Shown in pieces: positions 8,127 to 17,806 of a DNA stretch of 64,000 nucleotides. The stretch's first letter is position 1. Every line of letters starts with the position of its first letter. This stretch comes from an uncultured Bacteroides sp. (GTDB lineage Bacteria > Bacteroidota > Bacteroidia > Cytophagales > Cyclobacteriaceae), in contig CABHOV010000040.1 of assembly GCA_902168185.1 (NCBI GenBank), positions 1 through 64,000 of the forward strand. The letters run 5' to 3'. The position numbers were made by a program, and so were the translations under genes. Under the pieces are notes generated by a model. The model was not told the origin of the DNA. It saw nothing but the letters and a program-made list of their open reading frames with translations, and did no database searches.

Positions 8127-9243
8127 TGTGTTTTTTTAGAATTTCAAGTACGTCCTCAATGGGTAATGCTTTTACTGTGCGCTGCTCCTTTCCCTGCAAG
8201 GTTTCTGCCTTGAACAAGGAATTGATAATGGCTTCTTCGGTAGCTTCAATCGCGGCCATAAATAACGGAGACATTTCATCATTTAGCAACAGTGTTGTGG
8301 TGTGTGTTTTTCCTGATGAAGTATGGGGTATACGAAGCGACTCCGTGGTAGAGAAAGCAATCACGTAATCACCACTACCGTTGGAAGCTATACCTCCTGT
8401 GCGGGCCAGTCCCATGAATGCACGTTTGGCAAGACGCTCCAGATTACGAGCGTCCAGTGGGGCATCCGTTGCAACGATGATCATGCACGATCCATCGCCA
8501 GAATCTTTTAACTGATCGCTCAGGTAAAATTGTTTAAGCTCCTCGCCTACCGGCACACCATCGATTTGCAACACACCGCCAAAATTAGATTGCACCAGTA
8601 CACCAACGGTATAACTACCCGATGCCTGCGGAAGTTTCCGCGATGCGGTACCAATACCACCTTTAAATCCGAAACACACGGTACCTGAACCCGCTCCTAT
8701 ATTTCCTTCGGCCACAGTACCGGTGCCTGCTTGCTTTATTGCCTGCAATACATCAGTCTTGGTAACTGCGCGTGCGCGGATGTCGCTCAATCCGCCATCA
8801 TTCGTTTCTCCTACAACTGCATTTACTGATTGTACCTTTTCGTTACCGGGTTGTTGCAAAGTATAGTCGATCACCGCGTCCATCGCAGTAGATACATTTA
8901 ATGTATTTGTAAGTACAATCGGAGTCTCCAGGTTGCCGAGCTCCATCACTTGTGTCGTGCCTGTAAGCTTACCGAATCCGTTCCCTATATATACTGCAGC
9001 TGGTACTTTCTGCTGGAAGATATTGCCATCGTGTGGAAGAATAGCCGTGACACCCGTATGGGTATTATCGCGGTGAATGGTGGTGTGTCCAACCTGAACA
9101 CCTTTGACATCTGTGATCGCATTGTATGTACCGGTAGGTAACACACCAATCTTTACGCCATAGTCGCGTGCACGCTTACGAGGTTGTGCGTTTGTAAAGA
9201 TGACACAAAATATACCAATCGTTAAAAATAGAATTCTAATCAT
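8113..9243 (-). CDS. P1 family peptidase (DmpA/BapA-like Ntn-hydrolase), exported
   Basis: 376 aa with an N-terminal Sec signal ending near FTNAQP. Family hallmarks: GVLPTGTYNAITDVKGVQVGHTT, VVGETNDGGLSDIRAR, GAGSGTVCFGFKGGIGTASR, and the autoprocessing/nucleophile site SNGSGDYVIAFST with Ser at about residue 290. DmpA-type enzymes self-cleave before this Ser and act as aminopeptidases with activity on D-residues or beta-peptides. Secretion to the periplasm suggests digestion of peptides or cell-wall-derived material. It is the first gene of an operon with a class IV aminotransferase and vanZ, which suggests D-amino-acid handling (inference). Confidence 0.88.
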   Translation of the reverse strand: MIRILFLTIGIFCVIFTNAQPRKRARDYGVKIGVLPTGTYNAITDVKGVQVGHTTIHRDNTHTGVTAILPHDGNIFQQKVPAAVYIGNGFGKLTGTTQVMELGNLETPIVLTNTLNVSTAMDAVIDYTLQQPGNEKVQSVNAVVGETNDGGLSDIRARAVTKTDVLQAIKQAGTGTVAEGNIGAGSGTVCFGFKGGIGTASRKLPQASGSYTVGVLVQSNFGGVLQIDGVPVGEELKQFYLSDQLKDSGDGSCMIIVATDAPLDARNLERLAKRAFMGLARTGGIASNGSGDYVIAFSTTESLRIPHTSSGKTHTTTLLLNDEMSPLFMAAIEATEEAIINSLFKAETLQGKEQRTVKALPIEDVLEILKKHNAIK

Positions 9244-9309
9244 AGCATTCTGAATCGAGCAGTAAGATACAAACTAAAGAAGCATGTATATAGTTGCACG
9301 AGAAACAAA

Positions 9310-9334
9310 AAAACCGGAATGCTATTCCGGTTTT
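9310..9334 (-). terminator. Rho-independent terminator
   Basis: An 11-bp perfect stem (AAAACCGGAAT / ATTCCGGTTTT) closes a 3-base loop. Read on the minus strand the stem ends in an uninterrupted run of T. It lies 28 bases beyond the stop of the TPR protein gene (9363-10100), which is transcribed towards it, and separates that gene from the P1 peptidase operon. The T run on the opposite strand makes it potentially bidirectional. Confidence 0.8.
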
Positions 9335-9362
9335 GTTTTATGAATGATGTGTTGTATACGAA

Positions 9363-10100
9363 CTAGTTACGGATATAGCTTGCATGAAGCTCTCTTATTT
9401 CTTTAATATCCTGTCTGAAGAATTTACGTTCAGGTCCTTTCATGTGTTCAAGCTCTTCATTCAGTTCTGCCAGTTTAACTTTGAGTACATCTGGTTTATT
9501 GATGGCGATCAGGAATTTGCAAAACTCTGCACGCTGCTTGTAGTTTTTAAAAGACTTATCCATACTTTCAAAAAGACTTTCCGCTTTCGCTATGTTCCCT
9601 GTGTGATACTGTGACCACGCATAGCCTGCTTTTTCTTCCGCCTCTACAAAACGTTTTTCAGATTCAAGTGCTTCACCATATTGAATTACTGCATTGTAAT
9701 CTTTATTCAGATAACTCGCATGTAAAAGCTTGATACGCAATGCGGGGTCATCCGACATAAATCCCGTAAGGCATTCTTTATACAATACTATTGCATCGGT
9801 ATATCTGTTATTGCCTACGTATGCATCTGCAAGATTTGTTTTGTTCGTTATATTATCGCTGAACTGTAACGCCTTCTCTAACTGCTCAATCTTATAGTTA
9901 CTGTTTACAACTTCTTTTACTCCCTCGGCAATAGTGTTGATATTGTTCCGGTTATAAAAATTATGGTACATATAAATTAGACAGCCCAAACCCGGTAAAA
10001 TTATAATGAACCAATACCAGCGTTGTTCAACATTATTTTTATAGGCGTGATATAAACAGAATGCCTGGAGAATCAAGAGTGGAGTATAGAAGCCGATCAT
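9363..10100 (-). CDS. Membrane-anchored TPR protein with PLDc_N-like N-terminus
   Basis: 245 aa. The first 50 residues contain two hydrophobic helices separated by RWYWFIIILPGLGCLIYM, which resembles the PLDc_N (phospholipase D-nuclease N-terminal) membrane module. The remainder is alpha-helical with TPR-like repeats (LADAYVGNNRYTDAIVLYKECL; IKLLHASYLNKDYNAVIQYGEAL; AGYAWSQYHTGNIAKAESLFESM). It probably acts as an inner-membrane scaffold; no catalytic motif is visible. The gene is monocistronic, flanked downstream by a strong terminator. Confidence 0.7.
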   Translation of the reverse strand: MIGFYTPLLILQAFCLYHAYKNNVEQRWYWFIIILPGLGCLIYMYHNFYNRNNINTIAEGVKEVVNSNYKIEQLEKALQFSDNITNKTNLADAYVGNNRYTDAIVLYKECLTGFMSDDPALRIKLLHASYLNKDYNAVIQYGEALESEKRFVEAEEKAGYAWSQYHTGNIAKAESLFESMDKSFKNYKQRAEFCKFLIAINKPDVLKVKLAELNEELEHMKGPERKFFRQDIKEIRELHASYIRN

Positions 10101-10182
10101 ACAAAAACGATTTAAGTACCTGCAAGGTGAGTCTAAATGTACTTATAAAAATTGATTCGACTACTGCCACACCTGTTAACAT

Positions 10183-11775
10183 TCAGTTACCTGGAATATA
10201 ACGCGGTGCACGCCTGTGTTTTGTGCCTTGCTCATAGGCGAAAGCGATTTCGAGCAGCAATGGTTCGCTCCATGCTTTCCCAAAAAACGACACGTCTACG
10301 GGCAATTCGTCAATAAAGCCCATAGGCACTGCAATAGCCGGATACCCTGCAATCGCGGCAAGCGATGAACTTCCTCCCATAAAATGATCGCCATTGATCA
10401 GGTCGGTCTTCCATGCTGGCGAACCTGTCGGTGCCATGAGCGCATCCAGTTTATACAGCGCAATCAGTTTATCGATACCCTCTTCGCGTGTAGCTTTGTG
10501 CATCGCGGCCAACGCTTCTTTGTATTCCTTACTTTCAAGGTCTCCTTTCGCGTGCGCCATTTCCAATAACTTCTGGTCGAAGTAACGCAGCTCAACAGAA
10601 TCTTTTTTATTGAACGCGATCAACTGCTGAAGATCTTTAACCGGTGCGTTGGGTATACTTGCAAAATATTTGGTAAGCCCATCTTTAAATTCATATAGCA
10701 GCACCTGGAAAGAAGGGCCACCTGCACCTTTACCGGTAGACTCTTCAATCTCTATTACTTCTGCTCCCTGACTTTTTAAATACGCAACGGTCTGTTTCAT
10801 TAATGTATCTACCTTCGCATGATATCCGGAAACATCTTTCAATAAACCGATACGCTTTCCTTTTAATCCATCCTTTTTCAAGAACGAAGTATAGTCCTTG
10901 TGAACTATAGCATCCGGGTTCAGCGTCTTGCTATCCGATGAATCTATACCTGCTAATATACCCAGGGCAATTGCTACATCTTCTACCGTGCGTCCCATCG
11001 GGCCGGGTGTATCTTGTGTAAAAGAGATCGGTATAATTCCCGACCGGCTGATCAAACCAACGGTGGGTTTCAACCCTACTATACCATTGTTATTCGCAGG
11101 ACAAACAATGGAGCCATTGGTTTCTGTACCAATGGCCAGCGCACATAAACTCGCAGCTACGGCAGCACCCGATCCTGAACTTGATCCACACGGATTCCGG
11201 TCTAATATATAGGGGTTCTTCGTCTGACCTCCCACTCCACTCCATCCACTGGAAGACATGTCCGCACGGAAGTTTGCCCACTCACTCAGGTTTGCTTTCG
11301 CGATAATAATGGCACCTGCATCTCTTAACTTACGGGCAACCCAACTGTCTTTGGACGTAAATGAATTACGGAGTACAACGGCTCCGGCTGTAGTGGGCAT
11401 CTTGTCATGAGTATCTATATTATCTTTGAGAATTATAGGTATACCGTGAAGTGGCCCGCGGATCTTGCCCTCCTTCCATTCTTTCTCAAGTGTTTCAGCA
11501 ATCTGTAAAGCATCCGGGTTGATACAAATGACAGCGTTGATCTTCGGACCATTTTTATCGATGGCGTCAATGCGTGCGAGATAATCTTTCACGACACCCG
11601 TTATAGTATACTTATTTGTGCGAAAGCCTTCCTGCAATTGCCGGATGGTAATTTCTTCGAGGTATGCGTGTTCTGCAGTGGGTGCGTTACTTTCGCTTCG
11701 CTTGGGTTCACAAGACCAGAACATCCCGGTTATAGCAATACTAAGAGTAAATATACGGAGCAGATAAAATCTCAT
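10183..11775 (-). CDS. Amidase signature family hydrolase, putative lipoprotein
   Basis: 530 aa from the ATG at 11775; the GTG start 21 bases upstream adds no conserved sequence. The N-terminus has a hydrophobic signal followed by WSCE, a plausible lipobox giving a lipid-anchored mature Cys. The amidase Ser-cisSer-Lys triad is present: Lys117 in IPIILKDN, the cis-Ser in PCGSSSGSGAAVA (about 198), and the nucleophile Ser222 in GTETNGSIVCPA. The usual GTDTGGS is altered to GTETNGS but keeps the Ser. It should hydrolyse amides in the periplasm or at the surface; the substrate is unknown. No close operon partners. Confidence 0.88.
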   Translation of the reverse strand: MRFYLLRIFTLSIAITGMFWSCEPKRSESNAPTAEHAYLEEITIRQLQEGFRTNKYTITGVVKDYLARIDAIDKNGPKINAVICINPDALQIAETLEKEWKEGKIRGPLHGIPIILKDNIDTHDKMPTTAGAVVLRNSFTSKDSWVARKLRDAGAIIIAKANLSEWANFRADMSSSGWSGVGGQTKNPYILDRNPCGSSSGSGAAVAASLCALAIGTETNGSIVCPANNNGIVGLKPTVGLISRSGIIPISFTQDTPGPMGRTVEDVAIALGILAGIDSSDSKTLNPDAIVHKDYTSFLKKDGLKGKRIGLLKDVSGYHAKVDTLMKQTVAYLKSQGAEVIEIEESTGKGAGGPSFQVLLYEFKDGLTKYFASIPNAPVKDLQQLIAFNKKDSVELRYFDQKLLEMAHAKGDLESKEYKEALAAMHKATREEGIDKLIALYKLDALMAPTGSPAWKTDLINGDHFMGGSSSLAAIAGYPAIAVPMGFIDELPVDVSFFGKAWSEPLLLEIAFAYEQGTKHRRAPRYIPGN

Positions 11776-12034
11776 CGTGTAAGGGTTAGGTATCACTATA
11801 AATGTAAATCATTTCATCAACCATCGTCTCCCTTTTATGAGCGATCCTGCGATTATCTTGTTTAACTGGTTAATAAAAAAGATTAAAGGAGACTGAAAGA
11901 TTACCCTATATGCTTACAAGCAAGCGATGTTCATCTTAACGGAGATACTGCGGCTGCGGAGACCTGTACGATTTCGCAGGTATATCAGAGAAGTATATAA
12001 AGAAGCAGGATCTAAAATCAAGCACAAAAACAAA

Positions 12035-13366
12035 TCATGCTATGGCATGATTTACATGCTTGTCCACAACAACGTGCTTTTGCTTTTCAGCAACGTGGAT
12101 GGTAATACGTTGAAGTATCACAGACAGAATTAAGCCGAACAATACGAATGCTACAAAGAGTATGAACCCGGGCTGTAATGATGTTTCGTTGGTGGATATA
12201 CTTGCCAATGATTCCGTCTTCATATTCAGATTCGAAAGCTGGCTATCGAGTATACCCTTGAAACCTATATATGCCATAAAGATTGCTACAACATTTACAT
12301 CGGCCATGCTCCATTTACCTGATTTAAAAGCAAAGAACTGAATCACTTTACTATTGCGCCATTTTTCACTGCCTAATAAATACAGTTTGGTAGCCAGTAA
12401 TTTTCCGATTGGGAAAACGATACTGAAAATCAAAATCAGTACACCCACAAAAGCAGAATCGAATTGGCCGGTCTCCAGCAATACGCGAACGACATCAACA
12501 ATGCTTTTACTTTGGAAGAAGATCACCTGGTCACTAAACGAAATCCGTTCACCAATCAACAAAAAGCTCATCTCTTTAATACGCGCGTCAATCTCGATCA
12601 TCGGCGATGTCAGCCCTACAAACAAGACAATCAAGGCCAATAAAATCGATATTATAAACAATGGAGTATGCAACGCTACCTGATTTTTGAGTGCCCACCA
12701 CATAATCAGAAATACGATCATTATACCCAGAATTATATAGGCAAAAAAGTATGCTTTCTCCTGCAAAGACAGAAGTGCATTTTCGCTTACACGGTTGAAG
12801 TCCGCTACATCTGCTGTACCGTATTTGTTTAATATAGCCTTCACGCGGTTCACATCATTGGCACTGTCGTACGTGACCGAACCAAAATCCTTCAGTTTAC
12901 TTTGCGCCAGGAATTTAAGCTTCTCTCTATTTTTGGGTTTCTTGATTTCATTGACAATGGTAGCAGCAAGCTCGGGTACTCTCGCATGGATCTTTTCTTC
13001 ATCCACCAGTGTCTTTACTGCGAACCTTCTGAGTTTACCGCGAACTGTTTTTTGCTTTCTATCAACCATGCTATCGGCTTTATTAATGACGGCATGAAGT
13101 ACTTGCGATAGTTGTTCTTTTACGATAGTTTCTTGTTCCTTTGTAAATTCAAAGTCATCGATGCGATGTGTTACAACTCTGACGAGGTGATCGCGCCAGG
13201 CATTAACAGACAATAGCCCATAGGTTATGTTGTTCAGAACGCTATAATCTTTTTTAATCTCTGCCCTTTCATTAGAGAGATGATATACCTGAAATCCACT
13301 CCATGCTGCAATAACTAATAATATTCCACCTACGAATATTAAAAGCGAACGTTGAAGTAGTTTCAT
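12035..13366 (-). CDS. PqiA-like (paraquat-inducible protein A domain) membrane protein
   Basis: 443 aa. After one N-terminal membrane anchor there is a long, charged, mostly helical extracytoplasmic region (about residues 35-205). A membrane domain of several helices follows and resembles half of PqiA: VFVGLTSPMIEID, the amphipathic loop before SVI-type helices, VGVLILIFSIVFPIGKLLATKLYLL and KSGKWSMADVNVVAIFMAYIGFKG. PqiA proteins work with MCE-domain PqiB in lipid movement between membranes in proteobacteria; no MCE gene is nearby here. The large helical insertion replaces the zinc-ribbon of classical PqiA. The gene is divergent from the 73-aa gene at 13573. Confidence 0.72.
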   Translation of the reverse strand: MKLLQRSLLIFVGGILLVIAAWSGFQVYHLSNERAEIKKDYSVLNNITYGLLSVNAWRDHLVRVVTHRIDDFEFTKEQETIVKEQLSQVLHAVINKADSMVDRKQKTVRGKLRRFAVKTLVDEEKIHARVPELAATIVNEIKKPKNREKLKFLAQSKLKDFGSVTYDSANDVNRVKAILNKYGTADVADFNRVSENALLSLQEKAYFFAYIILGIMIVFLIMWWALKNQVALHTPLFIISILLALIVLFVGLTSPMIEIDARIKEMSFLLIGERISFSDQVIFFQSKSIVDVVRVLLETGQFDSAFVGVLILIFSIVFPIGKLLATKLYLLGSEKWRNSKVIQFFAFKSGKWSMADVNVVAIFMAYIGFKGILDSQLSNLNMKTESLASISTNETSLQPGFILFVAFVLFGLILSVILQRITIHVAEKQKHVVVDKHVNHAIA

Positions 13367-13557
13367 AAGAGTGTATCATTAGGTAGTATGCTATCATTTA
13401 AAATATACATGCCGGTAATAAGAAGCACGGAAGAACCGTTTGTCTGTCTTTTAATTATCTTTTTAGGGTAACAACTTCTACACCTCTGCTTTGTTTTTTG
13501 TAAATTCCCCCTTAAGAGGAAATTTATACCTATAAAATATGATTAGTTTTATTTCAA

Positions 13558-13565
13558 TACCTTTG
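13558..13565 (+). promoter_or_regulatory. Candidate -7 element (TACCTTTG) directly before the 73-aa gene
   Basis: Exact match to TAnnTTTG. It ends 7 bases before the ATG at 13573, so transcription would begin at or very near the start codon, giving a leaderless or nearly leaderless mRNA. No TTG at -33 is seen, so confidence is limited. Confidence 0.33.
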
Positions 13566-13572
13566 TCAAACT

Positions 13573-13794
13573 ATGGCAGAATCACTGAACCTTTTAGAAG
13601 AAACGATCAATCACTTTGAGGAAGGCGCTAAGTCTGTGCGGGCTTATACCAATAACACCACCTATATAATCACGAAAGCTGGCGAGAGCGAAGATTTTTG
13701 GGTGGCTGCTGAAGAGCCAACCTTTCCAAAGACCAAAACAAAATCACTGGACACTTATTTCAAAGATGTCTTCGGGATCGATGCCCGTTACTAG
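13573..13794 (+). CDS. Small conserved-looking hypothetical protein (73 aa)
   Basis: 73 aa, acidic, no membrane segment or signal. The body is a probable helix (LNLLEETINHFEEGAKSV) followed by short strands (TTYIITKAG, FWVAAEEP) and a C-terminal helix ending FGIDARY. I do not recognise the family. Support for coding: a promoter-like element immediately upstream, an ATG start, balanced codon use and a free-standing position between a divergent and a co-directional gene. Function unknown. Confidence 0.6.
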   Translation: MAESLNLLEETINHFEEGAKSVRAYTNNTTYIITKAGESEDFWVAAEEPTFPKTKTKSLDTYFKDVFGIDARY

Positions 13795-13861
13795 ATCAGA
13801 TTTTCAAATGCTGGAATATTTAGATAGTTTACTTTCTAAAATACTCTAACGTTAAGAATCC

Positions 13862-14743
13862 ATGAGATCCGCAACCCTGCTTTTTATACTTTGCTGTTTA
13901 TTCAGCAATTGTCAGGAAAACAAACCCGCTATATCTTCGGGCGATACCCATGAAATGGTCGATTACCTTACGGTAGCCTCTATGATAAATGAACTCGGCG
14001 GCCATACGGTATTGGATCTTAAAAACAGCAAAGGCCAACAGGTAGTGCTGGTCGGATGTCCGCATTCGCGGGATACCACAGCCAAAGAGTTTGATCTTAT
14101 CGATGTATACTTTAAACATCTTAACCCGGAAGTCGCTTTTAATGAAGGCGGCAGTATACAGGAAAGCGTTCATTATGCTTCAAGGAACGAAGCTATAGTG
14201 AAAGGTGGCGAGACTGCTTTACTTAAATATTACTGCGATCAGTCCGGCATCAAAATGTTGAATGGCGACTTTACAGAAGAAGAAGAATTCGAAGCCATGC
14301 TCAAGCGTTACCCTAAAGATGAGCTCTTGCTATACTATAGCTTCGAACGTTTCATCATTCCATACAAGTATGGTATGGATAGCGATAAACCTATTGAAAA
14401 AGCATACGCTGATTTCACAAATGCCTATCTGGCCAAGCACAAGTTTCCGCTAACCGAAGAAGAGAAATCATTCGATTATTTTAAGGTGCTATGCAAGAAG
14501 TACATGAAAAGTGAGTTCAACTTGGAAACAGCCGACATCGAACAATTCGATTTTCTGAATGACAATTGCAAGTTCTGTGCTGTTGGCAGAACTTCAAAAG
14601 TCGTGCGGGATGAAGTGTTGCTTCAGAAAATAAATGCGGCACTCGATCAATACAACCGAATCTTTATAACCTTCGGGGGAGCGCATGCCCTTGCCATTGA
14701 ACCGGCCCTTAAAAACCTTTTGCGTAAAAAAGCTGGGGAATAG
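13862..14743 (+). CDS. TraB/GumN/TIKI-like fold lipoprotein of unknown function
   Basis: 293 aa. The N-terminal signal ends in FSNCQENK, a likely lipoprotein Cys although Asn at -1 is atypical. The mature protein has the outline of the TraB/GumN/TIKI (EreA/ChaN-like) fold: a first strand VVLVGCPHSRDT with a His-Ser-Arg at the site where TIKI proteases carry GxxH, LNPEVAFNEGG with a Glu, and a C-terminal ITFGGAHALAIEPALKNLL, which matches the GxxHxxxL…L element. Some relatives are metalloproteases or haem binders. The specific family placement is by pattern only. Confidence 0.6.
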   Translation: MRSATLLFILCCLFSNCQENKPAISSGDTHEMVDYLTVASMINELGGHTVLDLKNSKGQQVVLVGCPHSRDTTAKEFDLIDVYFKHLNPEVAFNEGGSIQESVHYASRNEAIVKGGETALLKYYCDQSGIKMLNGDFTEEEEFEAMLKRYPKDELLLYYSFERFIIPYKYGMDSDKPIEKAYADFTNAYLAKHKFPLTEEEKSFDYFKVLCKKYMKSEFNLETADIEQFDFLNDNCKFCAVGRTSKVVRDEVLLQKINAALDQYNRIFITFGGAHALAIEPALKNLLRKKAGE

Positions 14744-14864
14744 TTAGTAATTTAAAACGTTAACCTCCTGCCTGTAATGGGATTATGCGTAAATCATAAT
14801 ACCGGCATCAAAGTGATATTTGAATATTCACGCTCCCTCCCCATATTCGCACACGAATAATTCA

Positions 14865-16595
14865 ATGGCCCGTTTTCAACCTATTTATGACATCGCTGAG
14901 CTCTGTTCCCGAAAAGGTTTAACACAGGCTATACTTTGCCCTGGCTCGCGGTGCGCTCCTTTAACATTAGCATTTGTCAGACATCCTGATATTACTACAC
15001 GCACGTTCAGTGATGAACGCAGTGCTGGTTTTGTTGCCCTCGGTATAGCGCAGCAAAAAAAAGCTCCTGCTGTTGTGGTATGTACATCGGGCTCTGCTGC
15101 CTATAACCTCGCTCCTGCTGTTGCCGAAGCCTGGTTCAGTGAGACACCGCTCATTATACTTACGGCTGATAGACCTGCAGAATGGATCGCACAACATGAT
15201 GGACAAACGATTCATCAGACTGAAATTTTTGGCAAGCATGTCAAAAAGTTTTTCCAGCTTCCGCAAGAATATGAACATGCCGATAGTCAGTGGGCGATCA
15301 ACCGGATTGTAAACGAAGCGATCAATCTTTCTTTTCAGGAACCAAAAGGTCCGGTACATATTAATGCTCCGTTTCGCGAGCCGCTATATCCTTCGAAAGA
15401 AGATGCCATCACGTTCAGTACAACCGTACGTGTTATGGATGAATATACTTCTCCTTTCACACTGTCGGAAGAGCAAAAGAAAAAGCTCACGTCCGAGTGG
15501 CGAACGTTTCATAACACATTGATCGTTGCAGGCCAGCACGAAGATGATCCAGAGTTGAATCAAGCACTGTCCTCTTTCTTCGCACAGCATAATATACCTA
15601 TAGCAGGCGATGTCATTTCAAATCTTCACGGTGTTGAAAAACTGGTGAGGCATGCGGATACATTTCTCGGCCAGGCTTCCAATGATGTAAAGAAAACATT
15701 GCGTCCCGATCTGCTGATCACATTCGGAAAGTCTATCATTTCAAAAAATCTAAAATTGTTCCTTCGGAAATATTCTCCGAAAGTACACTGGCATATACAA
15801 CCCGCCGGAGTCGTAGCCGATACATTTCAAAGTATAACCAATGTATTCAACGCGAGTCCTGCAAACTTTTTTCAATTCTTAAGCTCGCTTCCAAACACAG
15901 AATCATTCGAGAACCAGAAGCAGAACAACTTCAATAAATTTTGGGAAGTTGAAGAACGCAGAGCCGTGCGTACGCTGGAAGATTTTTTCCCGCAGGATGA
16001 ATTTGCCGAGCTTGAACTGGTACATACCATCATTCAGAATCTCCCCGGGAATTGCAATCTGCATCTTGCCAACAGCATGAGTGTACGCTATGCGAATTCC
16101 ATCGGGTTGATGGCGCATCAAAAAGGAATCCAGGTATATTCAAACCGTGGCACCAGTGGTATAGATGGTTGTACGAGTACAGCCATAGGACATTCATTGT
16201 CCAATGACCGGCCGAACGTTCTCATCACAGGTGACCTCGCTTTCTTTTATGATCGCAATGCTTTCTGGCATAACTATACTTTACCTAACTTGCGCGTGGT
16301 GCTGCTAAACAATCATGGAGGCGTGATCTTCAAAATGATTGATGGCCCGGGATCCCTGCCGGAAGCTGATGAATACTTTATCACCAGACAAAAACTGTCA
16401 GCGAAAAAACTATGTGAAGAGTTCGGGTTCGATCATTTGAAACTTGACAATAAACGCAAAATCAAAAACCTGGTGAAGGACTTTTTTGATTTTGATGGCA
16501 AGACTAAAATTCTTGAACTGGAAACGGATACACTGATTAATAAAATCATATTTGATAATCTGAAAGAGAAAATAAAAAAGAGTTATGAGCTTTAA
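14865..16595 (+). CDS. menD: 2-succinyl-5-enolpyruvyl-6-hydroxy-3-cyclohexene-1-carboxylate synthase MenD
   Basis: 576 aa from the ATG at 14865 (MARFQPIYD); the open frame begins at a TTG at 14820, but MenD proteins start close to this point. It is a ThDP-dependent enzyme joining isochorismate and 2-oxoglutarate in menaquinone synthesis. Signatures: [15 protein letters not shown] and [15 protein letters not shown] (Glu for ThDP activation), [17 protein letters not shown], and the ThDP/Mg site [19 protein letters not shown] … [14 protein letters not shown] … [10 protein letters not shown]. The length fits MenD. It overlaps menB by 11 bases, so translation is coupled. Cytoplasmic. Confidence 0.96.
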   Translation: MARFQPIYDIAELCSRKGLTQAILCPGSRCAPLTLAFVRHPDITTRTFSDERSAGFVALGIAQQKKAPAVVVCTSGSAAYNLAPAVAEAWFSETPLIILTADRPAEWIAQHDGQTIHQTEIFGKHVKKFFQLPQEYEHADSQWAINRIVNEAINLSFQEPKGPVHINAPFREPLYPSKEDAITFSTTVRVMDEYTSPFTLSEEQKKKLTSEWRTFHNTLIVAGQHEDDPELNQALSSFFAQHNIPIAGDVISNLHGVEKLVRHADTFLGQASNDVKKTLRPDLLITFGKSIISKNLKLFLRKYSPKVHWHIQPAGVVADTFQSITNVFNASPANFFQFLSSLPNTESFENQKQNNFNKFWEVEERRAVRTLEDFFPQDEFAELELVHTIIQNLPGNCNLHLANSMSVRYANSIGLMAHQKGIQVYSNRGTSGIDGCTSTAIGHSLSNDRPNVLITGDLAFFYDRNAFWHNYTLPNLRVVLLNNHGGVIFKMIDGPGSLPEADEYFITRQKLSAKKLCEEFGFDHLKLDNKRKIKNLVKDFFDFDGKTKILELETDTLINKIIFDNLKEKIKKSYEL

Positions 16596-17409
16596 ATATC
16601 CCTGGCAACCTGTTAAAGAGTATAAGGACATACTGTTCCATAAATTTGAAGGCATTGCACGTATTAGTATAAATCGTCCGCATGTACACAATGCTTTTAC
16701 ACCTTTAACGGTGCAGGAGATGATTGATGCCATGCACATTTGCCGTGAAGATGCAGATGTACGCGTTATCATTTTAACAGGTGAAGGCGGAAAGGCATTT
16801 TGCAGTGGTGGAGACCAAAGCGTGCGCGGTCATGGAGGATATGTAGGAGAAGATACAACGCCACGGCTAAACGTTCTGGATCTGCAGAAGATGATCCGCT
16901 CTATACCGAAGCCAGTAATCGCTGCTGTAGCAGGCTGGGCCATTGGTGGCGGACATGTATTGCACGTGGTATGCGATCTTACAATCGCAGCAGAGAATGC
17001 CCGTTTCGGTCAGACAGGTCCGAAGGTTGGTAGCTTTGATGGTGGCTTTGGTGCATCTTACCTGGCACGAGTCGTTGGCCAGAAGAAAGCGCGTGAGATC
17101 TGGTTCCTGTGTGATCAATACGATGCCAAAGATGCTCTGGACATGGGACTGGTAAATAAAGTAGTACCGCTCGAATTACTGGAAGAGACTTATGTTGAGT
17201 GGGCACAGAAGATCATTACAAAAAGTCCGCTGGCGATTCGCCTGCTGAAAAGTTCTTTCAACGCGGAGCTCGATGGACAAGCCGGTATACAGGAACTTGC
17301 TGGTAATGCGACACTTCTATATTATCTTAGCGAAGAGGCAAAAGAAGGTAAGAATGCCTTCCTGGAGAAACGTGATCCGGACTGGTCAAAGTATCCTAAA
17401 TTTCCATAG
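16585..17409 (+). CDS. menB: 1,4-dihydroxy-2-naphthoyl-CoA synthase MenB
   Basis: 274 aa crotonase-superfamily enzyme that cyclises o-succinylbenzoyl-CoA to DHNA-CoA. MenB-type signatures: [58 protein letters not shown] (oxyanion hole), [21 protein letters not shown] and the C-terminal [13 protein letters not shown]. The [10 protein letters not shown] segment with Asp is the MenB hallmark compared with ordinary enoyl-CoA hydratases. ATG at 16585 lies inside the 3' end of menD. Confidence 0.97.
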   Translation: MSFKYPWQPVKEYKDILFHKFEGIARISINRPHVHNAFTPLTVQEMIDAMHICREDADVRVIILTGEGGKAFCSGGDQSVRGHGGYVGEDTTPRLNVLDLQKMIRSIPKPVIAAVAGWAIGGGHVLHVVCDLTIAAENARFGQTGPKVGSFDGGFGASYLARVVGQKKAREIWFLCDQYDAKDALDMGLVNKVVPLELLEETYVEWAQKIITKSPLAIRLLKSSFNAELDGQAGIQELAGNATLLYYLSEEAKEGKNAFLEKRDPDWSKYPKFP

Positions 17410-17435
17410 TCGTCTATATATATCTATATACTTAC

Positions 17436-17804
17436 ATGCAAATAGAGAAGCTTGAAATCTTACGCAGTATAGCAGAGATGGCATACGTGATCGCGAAAGC
17501 CGACAAAGGCCTTAGCGCGGAAGAACGTATTGCCTTTAATAAAATTATAGTAGATGAATTAAGCTATGATTCATGGGCAGCCCAAAGCCGGTTCGATTTG
17601 TTGGATGAAGTTATTCAGCCTTCTATTGAAACGGCCTATAACCAGGCTATACATGATCTTCGGAAACATAAGGAACACCTCACGGGCGATCTCCGGTCAA
17701 CCGCTATTCGTGTGGTTGAGCGTGTAGCCCAGGCATGTAGCGGAACGCACGAGATTGAAGCGTTTATCATCGACCGGTTCAAGAAAGATCTGCAGCACCT
17801 GTAG
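17436..17804 (+). CDS. TerB-like helical protein in the men operon
   Basis: 122 aa, all-helical, cytoplasmic. The pattern LRSIAEMAYVIAKADKGLSAEERIAFNKII strongly resembles the first repeat of TerB/DjlA-type domains (A-x-AD-G-x-EE), which often bind metal through the Asp/Glu residues. A second half with an HEIEAFIIDRF helix completes the bundle. No role in menaquinone synthesis is known for TerB domains. It starts 26 bases after menB and ends 2 bases before the next gene, so it is embedded in the operon. Confidence 0.7.
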   Translation: MQIEKLEILRSIAEMAYVIAKADKGLSAEERIAFNKIIVDELSYDSWAAQSRFDLLDEVIQPSIETAYNQAIHDLRKHKEHLTGDLRSTAIRVVERVAQACSGTHEIEAFIIDRFKKDLQHL

Positions 17805-17806
17805 TT

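Noticed and set aside
11927-12133. 68-aa plus-strand open frame
   Set aside because: It overlaps the 3' end of the PqiA-like gene on the other strand and shows no protein-like pattern. The 259-base gap at 11776-12034 holds nothing else I could support.
13862-14743. Erythromycin esterase (resistance gene)
   Set aside because: The fold outline is related, but the EreA catalytic motifs are not present.
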